From Gari tellinella (lineage: Eukaryota > Mollusca > Bivalvia > Cardiida > Psammobiidae): DNA of 64,000 bases. The notes under the pieces are model-generated. The model ran no database searches. It saw nothing but the letters and a program-made list of their open reading frames with translations, and had not been told where the DNA came from. This document shows, one piece after another, positions 18,822 through 29,460 of this stretch. The stretch is taken from contig OV277866.1 in the NCBI GenBank assembly GCA_922989275.2, positions 79,954,328-80,018,327 of the forward strand, in the 5' to 3' direction. Both the position numbers and the translations under genes were made by a program. Numbering within the stretch: position 1 is the stretch's first letter; each line of letters begins with the position of its first letter.

Positions 18822-19234
18822 CTTAGAAAAGTTAAGGCCTAATTCTGATCAAAACCTTTAGTTTTGTTTAAATTATTGTTATGAATTTCATAGTGAAACG
18901 AGGTTGTTTGATAGAAAATACAAGTTTTTAAGAAGCTGGCATTTTTTAGGGTATACTGAGCTGGAACCAGATATATCATCCTGGGCAAACAGTGTTGACA
19001 CAGATTAGATGGCTCCAGAATTAGCCCAGGGGGTCAGCACTGTTTGTTATGCTTGTGAACAAACTCCTTGCATGAGAGTTGATGTAAACTGGTCATTTAT
19101 TCTGAAAGAGGTCTACACTGTTTCTAATGCTATTAAAAGTTAAATGTTTTGTGAACTCCTTGAGAGTCAATGTAAACAAGTCCATCTGAAACTTCAGTAT
19201 TTTAAAGGTTACCAGTGAACACCTGAGGACATTG
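18822..19234. other. Unique DNA with one decayed C hairpin
   Basis: A GGCAAACAGTGTTGACACAG to GTCAGCACTGTTTG hairpin lies at 18983-19048. No gene is supported. Confidence 0.4.
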
Positions 19235-19450
19235 TAACCCTTGCAGCGTTGACTTTCCCAATTAGGGTTTTGTAAGGGCCGAAATAATGACCAATTACCA
19301 GTGAATCTTCATGGGATTGGCCCATTAATATTTTGAATTATGGCAAACAGTGCAGACCCTGATCAGAGGGCTCCTGAAGGAGCCCTCTGATCTGGGTCTA
19401 CACTGTTTGCTAATGATGAATATTCTCGTTTCTCATGCAGTAAGGGTTAA
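19235..19450. repeat. C-type hairpin in a variant terminal-repeat family
   Basis: Ends are TAACCCTTGCAG and CATGCAGTAAGGGTTA, unlike the usual C termini. The hairpin about 19344-19410 is perfect apart from one change: GCAAACAGTGCAGACCCTGA, AGGGCTCCTGAAGGAGCCCT. Confidence 0.75.
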
Positions 19451-19790
19451 GTAACCCTACCCCACAGACTGCCGCTCCGATTTTTACACCACATCTTATT
19501 TGGCATTGTTCATTCTGGCTTTTCGGTGGAACTAATTATCGCGTCTCCTGGTCCGTTGGTCACAGGGTCGCAGGCAAATGATTCCTGTCAATGAATGTGG
19601 CGAGATTATCTCATGCCGTACATTGTGTCTGCGCATATCACGGTCACATAGTATTTCCCCCTGCAATTGTTCGGGACTGACAGGGACTGGAGGCTATCTT
19701 ATAAAATCTTCAAAGCACTTGTCTCATTTGGTTACTCGTGGTTTTAAAAAAACTTTGCGGCTGACCCGATCAGATAGCCAAGCTCATCAT
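19451..19790. other. Repeat-poor, more GC-rich island
   Basis: Looks like single-copy DNA of higher complexity than its surroundings. A 101-codon frame starts at 19578 but ends in repeat-derived text; no motif is recognisable. It could be a conserved non-coding element or old exon sequence; I cannot tell. Confidence 0.3.
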
Positions 19791-20340
19791 TATCAGGTGT
19801 GCACTGATGGAAATAAAACACTGATCAGGCCCAATGTTTTATTGATCTGGATCCAAACTAAGTTGCTATTTATTTCCACTTGATTGTAGAATTGGTTTAA
19901 AAAAGGAAAACAAAACAAAAACACAACAACCCGAAAACATTTTTTTCTAGTTGTGAACAGTCATATGCACCTCCATTGCTATGCACAAGATCTAAATAAG
20001 CAATATTTGCTTTCGATTCAATCCATCTCCAAGATACTGCGCATTGTGTTTGTAGGGTCAATGAAAAAGGAACAATTGAAAAGCCCCATATTGAAGTGTT
20101 GAAACCATAAGAACCTTTTCAAATAGTCTGGGCCCCGATTAAAGATGCGGTGTAATACTGCGTCTCATCAGGATCCAAACTGTTTGTTGCACTCCAACCC
20201 TGTTTTCAAAAGGAAATTAAACAAGAAATATCTTTAAAAAAGATATTCGGCGGAATGAGTGGTTGAACTAAGGCTATATAGATGGGTGTGCAAAATTGAA
20301 TTAAATTGAGGTTTTCAAAGAATATATATCTTGGATTGAA
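19791..20340. other. Decayed hairpins and AT-rich DNA
   Basis: A GATCAGG ... GATCTGGATCCAAACT fragment lies near 19820-19860. The right half of a B element (CTGCGTCTCATCAGGATCC, then ACTCCAACCCTG) lies at about 20150-20235. Confidence 0.4.
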
Positions 20341-20850
20341 AAGCAAAAAATACAAGTATTCAATTGAAACAGTAACTTTTATTTAAAATGCAAAACTATC
20401 ATGTACAGAAATGCAAAACAAAACAATAATTTAACTCATATCCTAGCTACTGGTAGGAGATCCTCACATTAATCTATTGTTCCATTCATAGAGTTTTTGA
20501 AACAAACTATAGCATACACAAATGTACAGATACAACAATCTACTGTACTTCACTCTTGTAAATAATGATGAAACAACACAATTGTGTTTAACTCACTTGA
20601 GGCTATACATATATAAAATATTGCTTTTAATGTATGGCAAATGTGTACAAATAGTTAACAATTAAAACAAATTGGTTGTAAACAATTATGAAACACCTAG
20701 CTTCCTCTGTATATCTATAAATAGATTTCAGATCATAGCATAATTTTGTCAATTCTGTGGCCTAGTGTAGTAAACAGACAGCCTGTATCTCTAAATTTTA
20801 CACCCACAGTCCACATCATGTAAAACTGTAATGGGACATAAACCAGCCTA
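20341..20850 (-). other. Possible 3'-UTR-like DNA, minus strand
   Basis: Repeat-free, A-rich DNA starting ACTTTTATTTAAAATGC at about 20375; on the minus strand this reads AAATAAA, a polyadenylation-like hexamer, followed by AGT. The base mix resembles a 3' untranslated region read in reverse, but no coding exon is attached. Weak evidence. Confidence 0.2.
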
Positions 20851-21041
20851 CAGGGCTCCAGATAAGAGTGAGTAAACTAAACAAATCACATTTTTTCACC
20901 TCTTTTAGCACCAAACCCTATGGTATTACCACTCATTTTGATTGTCTTGAAGAGACAATTCATATGTATAGTGACACCACAGGGTTTAATGCACAAATAA
21001 AGATTTTAAGTTTTGAAACAATTCCCTTATCTGGAGCCCTG
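20851..21041. repeat. Family D MITE
   Basis: CAGGGCTCCAGATAAGAGTG to CCCTTATCTGGAGCCCTG. Hairpin about 20930-20973, with unpaired changes (CATTTTGATTGTC against GACAATTCATATG). Confidence 0.8.
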
Positions 21042-21453
21042 GCTACTATCCAATCAGACTATTCAGTTTCAACAGGTGCTCTTAATTCTAAATTTCTGAT
21101 CAAATATTATTGGTTGAAATGTGTGGCCAAATATTAAAGTGTGTCTAAATAGAAAACAGTCAGCTCCGCCGAAAAATTCTGTTTTCAGAAAAAGCAGCAG
21201 ACATTAACAATTGTTGCAGAGGATACAATTATACAGCGTTCAAAAAGTTACTCTTTCCAGTTATTATAAGAATGTGTGTTATAGTAGAGCTAAGTGAAGA
21301 AGACATGTTTTACTATCGGAAGCAGAAATACTGGAATGCCACCCAAACCCATTCACACGCCATGTTCATTTAACCGTATGAATGCAGAACAAATGTCATC
21401 TGCCTAATTTATCAAAATTGACAATTTCTCTTTCAATCAGAAGCATTATCTAA
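21042..21453. other. Unique DNA
   Basis: About 21170-21245 resembles a B arm (AGCAGCAGACATTAACAATTG). Nothing else recognised. Confidence 0.35.
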
Positions 21454-21525
21454 CAGACAAACAGTTTTGATCCAGATCAGACGCCGAGTTTAACTCGGCT
21501 TCTGATCTGGGTCAATACTGTTTGC
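21454..21525. repeat. B-type hairpin
   Basis: CAAACAGTTTTGATCCAGATC, tip GCCGAGTTTAACTCGGC, then GATCTGGGTCAATACTGTTTG. The tip has gained one base pair compared with the copy at 9414. Confidence 0.7.
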
Positions 21526-21784
21526 AGAGAAATTCAAAGACTTTCTAGATCTACCCCAGTATTGAAATGGTTTGCTTGGATTGTTTGCTCCTGCTAACTG
21601 TAGTAAATAGCTATTAGCGAGCCAGCCACTAATTAGTGTGGGTTATTAGAAGTTATTAAGTGATTTATTTCATGGACTGATACTGTGATAAGTTTACTAG
21701 TAACACATGGTACCGTGGCACGTGTAAATGCCTCTTCTCCGCCTAGACTCCCCTGCCTTTTAATCCTCACCATTTTCCTTATTT
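21526..21784. other. Unique DNA
   Basis: Nothing recognised. Confidence 0.3.
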
Positions 21785-21964
21785 TTAACCCATTACTCCA
21801 TAAATACACCTTTTTATTATGCCTTTGATTCATTCTTTTTTTGAAAAAAATATAGCTACTGCACTTTACGCAGACATGGATATGTACCATAAGAAATGTT
21901 TTTCATTAAAATTAATGGTCACCTATTTTCAAGACAAGAAAGAGCCTATGGGGTAATGGGTTAA
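21785..21964. repeat. Family A MITE without hairpin
   Basis: TTAACCCATTACTCCATAAATAC to TATGGGGTAATGGGTTAA. Both arms are present, but the hairpin is replaced by a short AT joint at about 21903-21918. Confidence 0.78.
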
Positions 21965-22011
21965 AACACAATATTCTGTAATTGAATTCAGTTAAAATAT
22001 ACAGAGCTCCA

Positions 22012-22194
22012 GGTTAAGGGGGTATTTCATAAACCAAAATCTTTATTTCTGCTTTAAACCCTATGGTGTCACTACTCTTTAGAATTGTCTCGAAGAGACG
22101 ATTCTAATGAGTAGTAACACTATAGGATTTGATGCTAAAATGAGTAAGAAAATGTTGGATTTGTGCATTTTACTCCCTCTTATCTGGGGCCCTG
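22012..22194. repeat. Family D MITE
   Basis: CAGAGCTCCAGGTTAAGGGG to CTTATCTGGGGCCCTG. ATATA occurs on both sides. Hairpin about 22070-22113 intact except one change. Confidence 0.78.
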
Positions 22195-22284
22195 ATATAG
22201 CTTATTAGATAATTTAGATTTGTAGTACTCATTTTGGGAGGAATCAAGTGTATACATCCTTTGCAAACAGCTAGTGTAGATCAG

Positions 22285-22459
22285 AATGATCAATTCTGCT
22301 TTACTTTCACCATGCTTTAAGCTATCATTATTATTCTTCTAGGCTATAAGAAATATTTCTTATGTCACACATTCATTACTGTATGAAATGGTTCTATCAT
22401 CTACAGTGGAGGAATGAATTACATGTGTAAAAAGGTGTATCTATGGAGTAAAGGGTTAA
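22285..22459. repeat. Family A MITE, right half
   Basis: Begins inside the hairpin right arm (ATTCTGCTTTACTTTCACC) and ends GAGTAAAGGGTTAA. Confidence 0.65.
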
Positions 22460-22491
22460 AACTCAAATGAACTGGTTAATTGTTTTCAAAA

Positions 22492-22746
22492 CAGGGCTGC
22501 CATAAGTTGACATGAAAAATCCTAAGATTTCCAAACTTGCATTATTCAAGTTTGATTTTACGAATCGTACCTTTACCCCATCGTCTGTTTCTAGTTTTGT
22601 TGACACTTGTCTACTTAAAACAGGCTGGAAGTTAAGCAGAATGCGCCTTAAGGCGCATTCTGCTTTACTTTCAGTCTGCTTTAAGCTACCATGCTCTAGA
22701 AAAAAATCCAAAGATTTAGGAAATATCGGGAGAAATGGCAGCCCTG
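22492..22746. repeat. Family M MITE carrying the A-type hairpin
   Basis: CAGGGCTGCCATAAGTTGAC and a GAAAAATCCTAAGATTTCC block at the left; AAAAATCCAAAGATTTAGG and AATGGCAGCCCTG at the right. In between is a family A core with part of both A arms (CTTTACCCCATCGTCTGTTTCTAG) and a full A hairpin about 22612-22685. Either A once inserted and was truncated, or M acquired the hairpin; the copies at 33712 and 46900 share the arrangement. Confidence 0.75.
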
Positions 22747-22774
22747 TCTGCAGTGGAGGAATACAGTTGTGTAA

Positions 22775-22967
22775 CAGGGCTCCAGATAAGAGGTAGTTAT
22801 TTCAACAAATCTAACATTTTCTCACTCTTTTTAGCACCAAATCCTATGGTGTTACTACTCATTAGAATCGTCTCGAAGAGACGATTCTAATGAGTAGTGA
22901 CACCATAGGGTTTAATTCAGAAATAAAGATTTTAGTTTTTGAAAAACTACCCTTATCTGGTGCTCTG
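22775..22967. repeat. Family D MITE
   Basis: CAGGGCTCCAGATAAGAGGT to CTTATCTGGTGCTCTG. GTGTAA precedes it, and AGTGTAA follows. The hairpin 22856-22898 is perfect. Confidence 0.82.
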
Positions 22968-23401
22968 AGTGTAAGTGTTAGGCTGATAATGATGTAGGTC
23001 TGTGCTATCAGCCTTCCACACCACAATTTTCTTCAATTGACACGGAAACTGTTTACTTAATGCTTTTTAAAGGAGATAAACTTATCAGTGGTTGCTTCCA
23101 CATTTTCGCAAATAGTTTTTGATAGTGTGTTAATGTCGGTGTAAAAAATCAATTTTATTGCCATATTTTCTGCCTCATTTAACTTAACAAGATGTTGTGC
23201 CTCGTATAATTCTGTAATAAAACATGGCGATGGCTTTAACATATGACATGTGCAGAACAAAACAGTGAAATGTACAGATACGATGTTTAATTGTCTGGAT
23301 GAGTTTGTTAAATTGATGGGCAAACCGATTGACAGGTACTGGCAGCTTGATTGCGTAATCGATAGAGAAGAGAAATTATTAGTATAATTATGACATCTAT
23401 A
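22968..23401. other. Repeat-free DNA
   Basis: Apparently unique. GCTGATAATG ... GTGCTATCAGC near 22981-23012 can pair weakly. An 88-codon minus-strand frame (23057-23323) has no recognised motif. Confidence 0.35.
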
Positions 23402-23765
23402 TACGATGTTCCCTCTCTAAAATGACCCTCCCAACAATGATTCCCTCCATACTACAACCCTTGTCCCAGTTCCCTAAATAGGACAATTATGTCTAATGCT
23501 TTTATATCGTCTGCTTAAAATTGTCGTCTGCTGTGTGTCTCAGAGTTCCATATAAGAAGAGATTTTGATAGAATACATATAATGACGACTGGCAAACAGC
23601 TTAAATCCAGATCAGACGCCGCGTAAAGCGGCGTTTGATCTGGATTCAAGCTGTTTGCAAATGTAAGCCATGTCTTGATTTTCCCTCCCTATATAACAAC
23701 AACCTCTGAACAATGGCACAATCTGTGTCTCCCATCGGGTGTCGTTGTGGAGAGGGAGCACTGTA
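23402..23765. repeat. Family F MITE, complete
   Basis: TACGATGTTCCCTCTCTA at the left; GTTGTGGAGAGGGAGCACTGTA at the right. The hairpin about 23592-23660 is GGCAAACAGCTTAAATCCAG, AGACGCCGCGTAAAGCGGCGTTTG, then CTGGATTCAAGCTGTTTGC. Small mismatches show the two arms drifting. Confidence 0.82.
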
Positions 23766-23779
23766 ATTATATACATGTA

Positions 23780-23952
23780 CAGGACTCCAGATAAGGGGAG
23801 TTTTCTAAAATTGATATCTTAATTCTGCATTAAACACTATGGTGTTACTATTCATTGGAATTCTAACAAGTAGTAACACCATAGGATTTGGTGCTGAAAT
23901 GAGTGAGAAACATAGGATTTGTTCATTTTTCTCCCTGTTATCTGGAGCCCTG
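23780..23952. repeat. Family D MITE with collapsed hairpin
   Basis: CAGGACTCCAGATAAGGGGA to TTATCTGGAGCCCTG. The hairpin tip GTCTCGAAGAGAC is missing, leaving ATTCATTGGAATTCTAACAA. Confidence 0.78.
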
Positions 23953-24022
23953 ATGTGGTTACAGTTAGAATATATTTGCGGCTTAGTCATTATTAGGTTC
24001 AAATCACCTATGTACAACTGTA

Positions 24023-24273
24023 TTAACCCTTTGAACCCTAGTCCCGCATATAGGCGTCCCTTTCAAACAGTGAACATGTGAATAGTACACTTGTACTGTG
24101 CAAACAGTGAAGACCCAGATCAGAGGGCTCCGAAAGGAGCCCTCTGATCAGGGTCTTCACTGTTTGTCATAATATCAAATATTGACAAAAACAACCCTTA
24201 TAAGTCAGAAATGGACTAGACTCAAATGGAAACTGGAATTGTCCATTTAAAGTTTCAGGGAGGTAAGAGTTAA
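24023..24273. repeat. Family C MITE, complete
   Basis: TTAACCCTTTGAACCCTAG to GGGAGGTAAGAGTTAA. The hairpin about 24099-24168 is GCAAACAGTGAAGACCCAGA, GAGGGCTCCGAAAGGAGCCCTC, one mismatch per arm (CCCAGATC against GATCAGGG). Confidence 0.85.
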
Positions 24274-24315
24274 GTCAGGTTGCTGCTTACAGCAAGATGA
24301 GCTCCCAAAGGTATT

Positions 24316-24745
24316 TTAATCTTTTTTAACACTAAATTCCTCCATAGAAGCGCCTTTCAATGCATGTAATTTATTCCTTCACTTATGAATATGAAAATAG
24401 TTCCAATTATGTAGTCATGAACATGTCCCATACAAAACAGATGATAGCTTAAAGTAGGCTGAAAGTAAAGTAAAATGTGCTTTACGGCACATTTTGCTTT
24501 ACTTTCAACCTGTTTTAAGTAATCAACTTTTTTTTAAAACTAGAAAATAGGCTATGGAGTAAGGGGTTAAAGCAGATTCTGCTTTTCTTTCAGCATGCTT
24601 TAAGCTAATATCATTTCTGCTATAATTTAGAAACCATTTCTTATTAGGCATATTCTGACATTACTGTATAAAATGGAACTATTTTCTTGTTTGAAGAATG
24701 AATTGAATGTGTAAAAAAGCATATTGATGGTGTAACGGGGTAACA
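24316..24745. repeat. Two adjoining family A MITEs
   Basis: The first runs to 24570 (GAGTAAGGGGTTAA), with hairpin about 24439-24517. The second starts in its own hairpin right arm (AGATTCTGCTTTTCTTTCAGC) and ends about 24745. The join at TTAA suggests the first inserted into the second, but the second's left part is not found. Confidence 0.65.
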
Positions 24746-24963
24746 AGGCATCCTGACTGTAGACAAAACTGCCACAACTAATAATGGAAGAAACGGCGGA
24801 AGAATTTGTAACGCGCATGATGCATCACTGTTTTCAAGGTTTTAGACAATGATACTGAATTAGTCACCTGTTAACTGGGAAAATATTCCAGTCGTTTTTG
24901 TCAGTCGAAAGTGCATACATATTGCAACAGTCTGAGTCTCATTCTTTATACAACCCTTCAATA

Positions 24964-25675
24964 TACAGCGGAGAAAACGTTTTTCTCTCCGGTTCAAACG
25001 CAAATGAAACGCAACACACGAAAATGGAGAAAATGACAACTCTTTGATTCGGACTATTCATTTTAATTTGAGTTTCCATTGCAAACAGTTTGGAGGGTAA
25101 CTAGTCTTAATGTCCCATTTCATGAACGTACCACTGCCTCAATGTACCATTTTCAGTCTGAACGTACCATTTTAAATAAACCTATATTTCAACCATAATT
25201 GAGCCTTATTAGTTGATAAAAAATGTAAAATAGTGTTTTTATACCCTGGTGTAACCCTGTGTTGACCTCTCATTTGCAATAACCCAGTTACACTTTTTGT
25301 AAAAGTTCATCCCCAGCATGCAATGTGTTTATACAATTCAATATGTACGTATCTGCATTCTTTTTTTTCTATGATCGGGTGTGGATTTTTTAATTACAAA
25401 TATCATAAATCAATCAAATTAGATTAGGGATAATTATAAACCATTTCTTTATTAAAAACTAGTATAATAAAACTGTTTTCTATAAATTTTATGTAGTGGT
25501 ACGTTCAGTCTAGAAAAATGGTACATTGAGACTGGTACGTTGAGGCATTGGTACGTTAAGACCATAAACCGTTTGGAGCCAGATCGCCTGATCAGGCTCC
25601 AAACTGTTTGCAATGGAAATAGACGTTTAGCGAAAACAGGGTTATTGGAAAAGAATATCGTTAAATTGTACTGTA
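24964..25675. repeat. Family G MITE interrupted by family H
   Basis: TACAGCGGAGAAAACGTTTTTC at the left and AAAGAATATCGTTAAATTGTACTGTA at the right. The hairpin left arm GCAAACAGTTTGGAG is cut at 25095 and resumes at 25571 with GTTTGGAGCCAGATCGCCTG, then CAGGCTCCAAACTGTTTGC. Confidence 0.75.
25096..25570. mobile_element. Family H element with 8-bp duplication
   Basis: 475 bp starting GGTAACTAGTCTTAATG and ending CGTTAAGACCATAAACC, an imperfect inverted repeat. The 8-bp duplication GTTTGGAG (25088-25095, 25571-25578) lies in the host hairpin. ACGTACCA-type motifs recur near the left end and in reverse orientation near the right end, like subterminal transposase sites. An 8-bp duplication fits hAT or P-type transposons. 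No coding capacity; the minus-strand 104-codon frame at the right end is made of terminal repeats. Confidence 0.78.
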
Positions 25676-25756
25676 CAAGAATTGAGACCTTTGCAAACAA
25701 CTTTGCTCCTTGCTGAATAACTATGTATCTGATCAAGATCCTAAATGTTTGTAAAA

Positions 25757-26166
25757 TTAACCGCACATTCTGCTTTACTTCCAGCCTGCTTTAACCCTTT
25801 ACCCAATAACCCGTTTATAACATTAAATACAGGTACTCACTTAAAGCAGGTTGAAAGTAAAGCAGAATGTGCCTTAAGGCACATTCTGCTTTACTTTCAG
25901 CCTGCTTTAAACTACTATCTGCTAGGTTATATAAAATATTTGTTATGGTAATTGTTCATGAGGGTATAAACTGGAACTATTTTCTTCAGCGGAGGAATAA
26001 ATTAAACACGCTAAAAGTCGCTTCTATGGGGGAAAGGGTTAAGCTTACATCTGCCAAATATAGTAAATAATTTTTGTCATACATATTTATGACTGTACAA
26101 CTATCTTCTTCAGTGGAGGAATAAATCAAAGGCGTTAAAAGGCGTACTTATAGGGGAATGCGTTAA
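25757..26166. repeat. Family A host split by a nested A copy
   Basis: Left remnant CACATTCTGCTTTACTTCCAG..CCTGCT, TTAA, [insert], TTAA, GCTTACATCTGCCAAATATAG..GAATGCGTTAA. Joined it reads CCTGCTTTAAGCTTACATCTGCC, close to the A consensus CCTGCTTTAAGCTACCATCTGC. Confidence 0.72.
25791..26042. repeat. Family A MITE nested at a hairpin base
   Basis: TTAACCCTTTACCCAATAACC to TGGGGGAAAGGGTTAA. The hairpin about 25842-25909 pairs almost perfectly (GTGCCTTAAGGCAC apex). Same subfamily as the copy at 55079. Confidence 0.85.
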
Positions 26167-26369
26167 AATCATAGTTTTGCAAATAAAAAGAACTGATAGT
26201 CAGTTTCCAGTGTATATAATGTGCAGCAAATTACATTTTGAGTCAAAATTAACTCAGAAGTCCCAGGTGTACACCCTGTTTTGGTTATCATGACCCCACA
26301 TGCAGTTTCAAACAGTTTGGATCAAAATCAGGCTTCAGGTGATTCAGAAAAAAATGTTGTGTCTTGTTA
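26167..26369. other. Unique DNA with half a B hairpin
   Basis: TTTCAAACAGTTTGGATC near 26306 is the left arm only. Confidence 0.35.
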
Positions 26370-26602
26370 TTAATCCTTTCTATAACGCCTTTTTACGCCT
26401 CTATTTTATTCAGCCACTAAAGAAAATAATTCCAATTATTACTGAAATGAATATGTATCATAAGTAATCTTTTCTATATTTTAGCAAGCAGGCTGAAAGT
26501 AAAGCAGAATGCACCTTAAGGTGCATTCTGCTTTTCTTTCAACCTGATTTAAGTAGTCACCTTACTTCAAAACTAGAAACAGGCTATGGGGTAAAGGGTT
26601 AA
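26370..26602. repeat. Family A MITE
   Basis: TTAATCCTTTCTATAACGCC to TATGGGGTAAAGGGTTAA. The hairpin about 26485-26552 has lost the outer left base. Confidence 0.78.
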
Positions 26603-27050
26603 GTAAAAGTAGATATGTGAAAATATGAACTTGATTTTTTTGCTGTTTGACAACAATTTTAAAATCTGATTGTTTAACAGGGTAAGAGTTAAAACGTGCA
26701 GCCAAAAGGGGCATGGCCGTATGCCAGTGGTGATGCATGCTTCACGGTTGATCTAAAATTACCCCAGCCTTTGATGGAAACAAAACTATGGGTATTTAAA
26801 TTTATGTGAAAACTTTGGAACTCTGGTTTTTGTCTTGTCAGACATGGTACTAAAGGGATCAATCATTATTTAAGATCTTATGATAAGAAAAGCCTCGAAA
26901 GAATGAAACTAGAACAAAACTAGAACAAAATACCCTGTTCCCAAAGCGATGATGAATGGTCTTGACATTTCAGTGCTGCTGGGGTTTTCTGGTAAAAAAT
27001 CTCCTGTATGCTGTTAGAAGAAAGGTGCTTTCTGGTCAGAGCTTTTAGCT
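26603..27050. other. Unique DNA
   Basis: Slightly GC-richer around 26695-26770. No feature recognised. Confidence 0.3.
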
Positions 27051-27303
27051 TTAACCCATTACGCCATAGCCTGTTTCTAGTTTTGAAGACAAGTGACCAC
27101 TGAAAGTAGGTTGAAAGTTAAGCAGAATGCGCCTTAAGGTGCATTCTGCTTTACTTTCAACCTACTTTAAGCTACCATCTGCTAGAATATGCAAAGTGTT
27201 TCTTATAAATACATATTCATGGCTGTATAATGTGAAACTATTTCATTCATTGGAGGAATAAATAAATGGTGTAAAAAGGCTTATTTATGGGGTATCTGGT
27301 TAA
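27051..27303. repeat. Family A MITE, complete
   Basis: TTAACCCATTACGCCATAGCC to GGGGTATCTGGTTAA. The hairpin about 27103-27171 has covarying changes (GTAGGTTGAAAG with CTTTCAACCTAC). Confidence 0.82.
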
Positions 27304-27315
27304 GCGTAGCCTGTT

Positions 27316-27570
27316 TTACCCTTTCCCCAATATAAGAAGCACCTTTTAGCGCTTTCAATTTATTCCTACACTAAAGAAAACAGTTCAAATTCCTACAGTT
27401 ATGAAAATGTATGGTAAGAAATATTTTCTGAATTATAGCAGATAATAACTTAAAGCAGGCTGAAAGTAAAGCAGAATGCGCCTTTAAGGCACATTCTGCT
27501 TTACTTTCAACCTGATTTAAATGGTTGTCTCTTTTCAAAACTAGAAATAGGCTATGGGGTAAAGGGTTAA
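27316..27570. repeat. Family A MITE, complete
   Basis: TTTACCCTTTCCCCAATATAAG to TATGGGGTAAAGGGTTAA. Hairpin about 27448-27520, with CCTTTAAGGC apex. Confidence 0.78.
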
Positions 27571-28494
27571 GGAGTTGTCTGTTAAGATAGAGGCTATTCA
27601 TCCATTTATTTCTACTGGCTGATTTATGCAGGATAGAATTACCTTAATTAAATTGATTATAATAAGTTAAAAGGCATTATATATCATCTAGTTTAGGAAA
27701 TAACTTTAACCCTTAAATTCATGAATTTTCAAATTGCTTCCGCTTTTGAAAACTGACAAATGAACCTTGACTCTCCACGATATTTATAAAACATGACAAA
27801 CAGTGTAGACACTGACCACTGATCAGACGGCTGCTTTATAATTAAGGATCCCTCTGATCTGATTCCACACTGTTTTCAAAGCAAGTATGGAGCTAATGTT
27901 CTAACATAAAGAGGGTTACATAATTCTGGTTAATTAGTTTAAAGCTCTTAGTTTCTTGAAGCTGATTTAATGAAAATTTGGTTATTAGTAATTTAACCCT
28001 TTTCCTGTTGTAATACTGCCTGTTTCAATGTTTTTGTTAACAATTTTTGTTTGGATCATCTTCAGCTTGTATCGATATACAATGATACAATTGTTTCAAG
28101 AATTTGAATTCTGATCAGATACTGTGCCCATGTGAACTTGATCTTGATCTAACCTGTGTGATAATACTGTTGAGTTTTGCAGAATAACGATTTAAGGACA
28201 CGGACAAGACTTGCTAGAAATTGAAATGGTTACCATAGCATCTCATATCGGAGATAATCTTGAAATTTTCCTCCAATTAACCTAAATATAGTGATAAGGA
28301 AACCTTTCAATTACCTTAATTAAATGTGATGTAAAATAAGAAGCACCTAGGCCATAGTTAACAATTTAATAGTTTCCTGTCTCCGGTAACCCTCCTATAA
28401 AATACAAGCTAGCCTTGATGACACAGATTTATTCTAGTTTGTCATTTAGTAAAAGGTGTACGTCTCTCTATTCAGGTGCCTGTTAAATGCAGGG
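27571..28494. other. Unique DNA with a variant C-type element
   Basis: A decayed C-type element occupies about 27706-27920 (TTAACCCTTAAATTCATG, hairpin GACAAACAGTGTAGACACTG ... CTCTGATCTGATTCCACACTG). The remainder has no recognised feature; 28461-28494 resembles a family E end. Confidence 0.45.
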
Positions 28495-28740
28495 TTAACC
28501 CTTTGCACCCTAGTCCCGCATATAGGCGTCCTTTTCAAACAGTGTACATGTGAATAGTACACTTGTCATGTGCAAACAGTGAAGACCCAGATCAGAGGGC
28601 TCCGAAAGGAGCCCTCTGATCAGGGTCTTCACTGTTTGTCATAATGCCAAAAATGGACAAAAACAACCCTTAAAAGCCAGGACTTGACTAAAATCGAAAT
28701 TGGAATTGTCCATTTAAAGTTTCAGGGAGGAAAGAGTTAA
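28495..28740. repeat. Family C MITE, complete
   Basis: TTAACCCTTTGCACCCTAG to GGGAGGAAAGAGTTAA. Hairpin about 28572-28641, nearly the same as the copy at 24099. Confidence 0.85.
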
Positions 28741-29085
28741 AGTACATGTATACAGAAAGATCCTATCTGTATCAATTTTATTTTGTATTAAACATCAGCC
28801 TCATACGAAAGCTGCCTGTATTAATTTTATTCTGCATTCAGCAGCCAAACTTACCATTTTCTTTCTGAAAACTAATTATATATAAAACTCCACTCACTAT
28901 GACCATCTGTCATAATTATGAACTATTTCATTGGCTGATAAGTAAGAAGAAATTTCCAATGAAAAGAATACAATCTCCATGTCAGACAGATTCTATAAGA
29001 AAACAATGTTCTGATCTGTGTCTACACTGATTTCTGAAAACTTCAATATAGTCTTATATCAGGAGAAGGGTTAATCGGTGTTTAT
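28741..29085. other. Unique AT-rich DNA
   Basis: Only decayed family C text (CTGATCTGTGTCTACACTG near 29010). Confidence 0.35.
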
Positions 29086-29460
29086 GGGTGTTTATTTATG
29101 CTTTTCGGTGGATTACCACGAAATAGCAGTGGATTATCACTTGGTAATCCACTGCAGTGGATTATCACCAATCGCTTTTATTATGAATTTTCCCCGTAGG
29201 GCTCCCCAAGAATCGTAGTCAATCGTGTCTTATCGTTAAATTCCGAACTACTCACCGGAAGAGCACGAATCCAAACTCGGGAGCAACGAAGTAATTCGGA
29301 TGACGTCACATCAATAAATAAGTGACGTCATCGTACGGGAAACTGTTTCAAAAATGTGTTCGATATAAAGTTTGGGCTCAACACGGGGTAAATCATTTAC
29401 TTTCGCTTTCTCAATTGTCGAACAATTTCGCTTAAAAAGTGGCTTAAAAGCATAAATAAA
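29086..29460. repeat. Family J element, TTTATTTATGCTTTT ends
   Basis: GTTTATTTATGCTTTTCGG near 29088 is mirrored by TTAAAAGCATAAATAAA at 29443-29459. Inside, GTGGATTATCACTTGGTAATCCAC makes a short stem (about 29130-29153), and TGACGTCA-like repeats (GATGACGTCACATC, AGTGACGTCATCG) lie at about 29299-29334. More GC-rich than its surroundings. No ORF. Confidence 0.5.
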
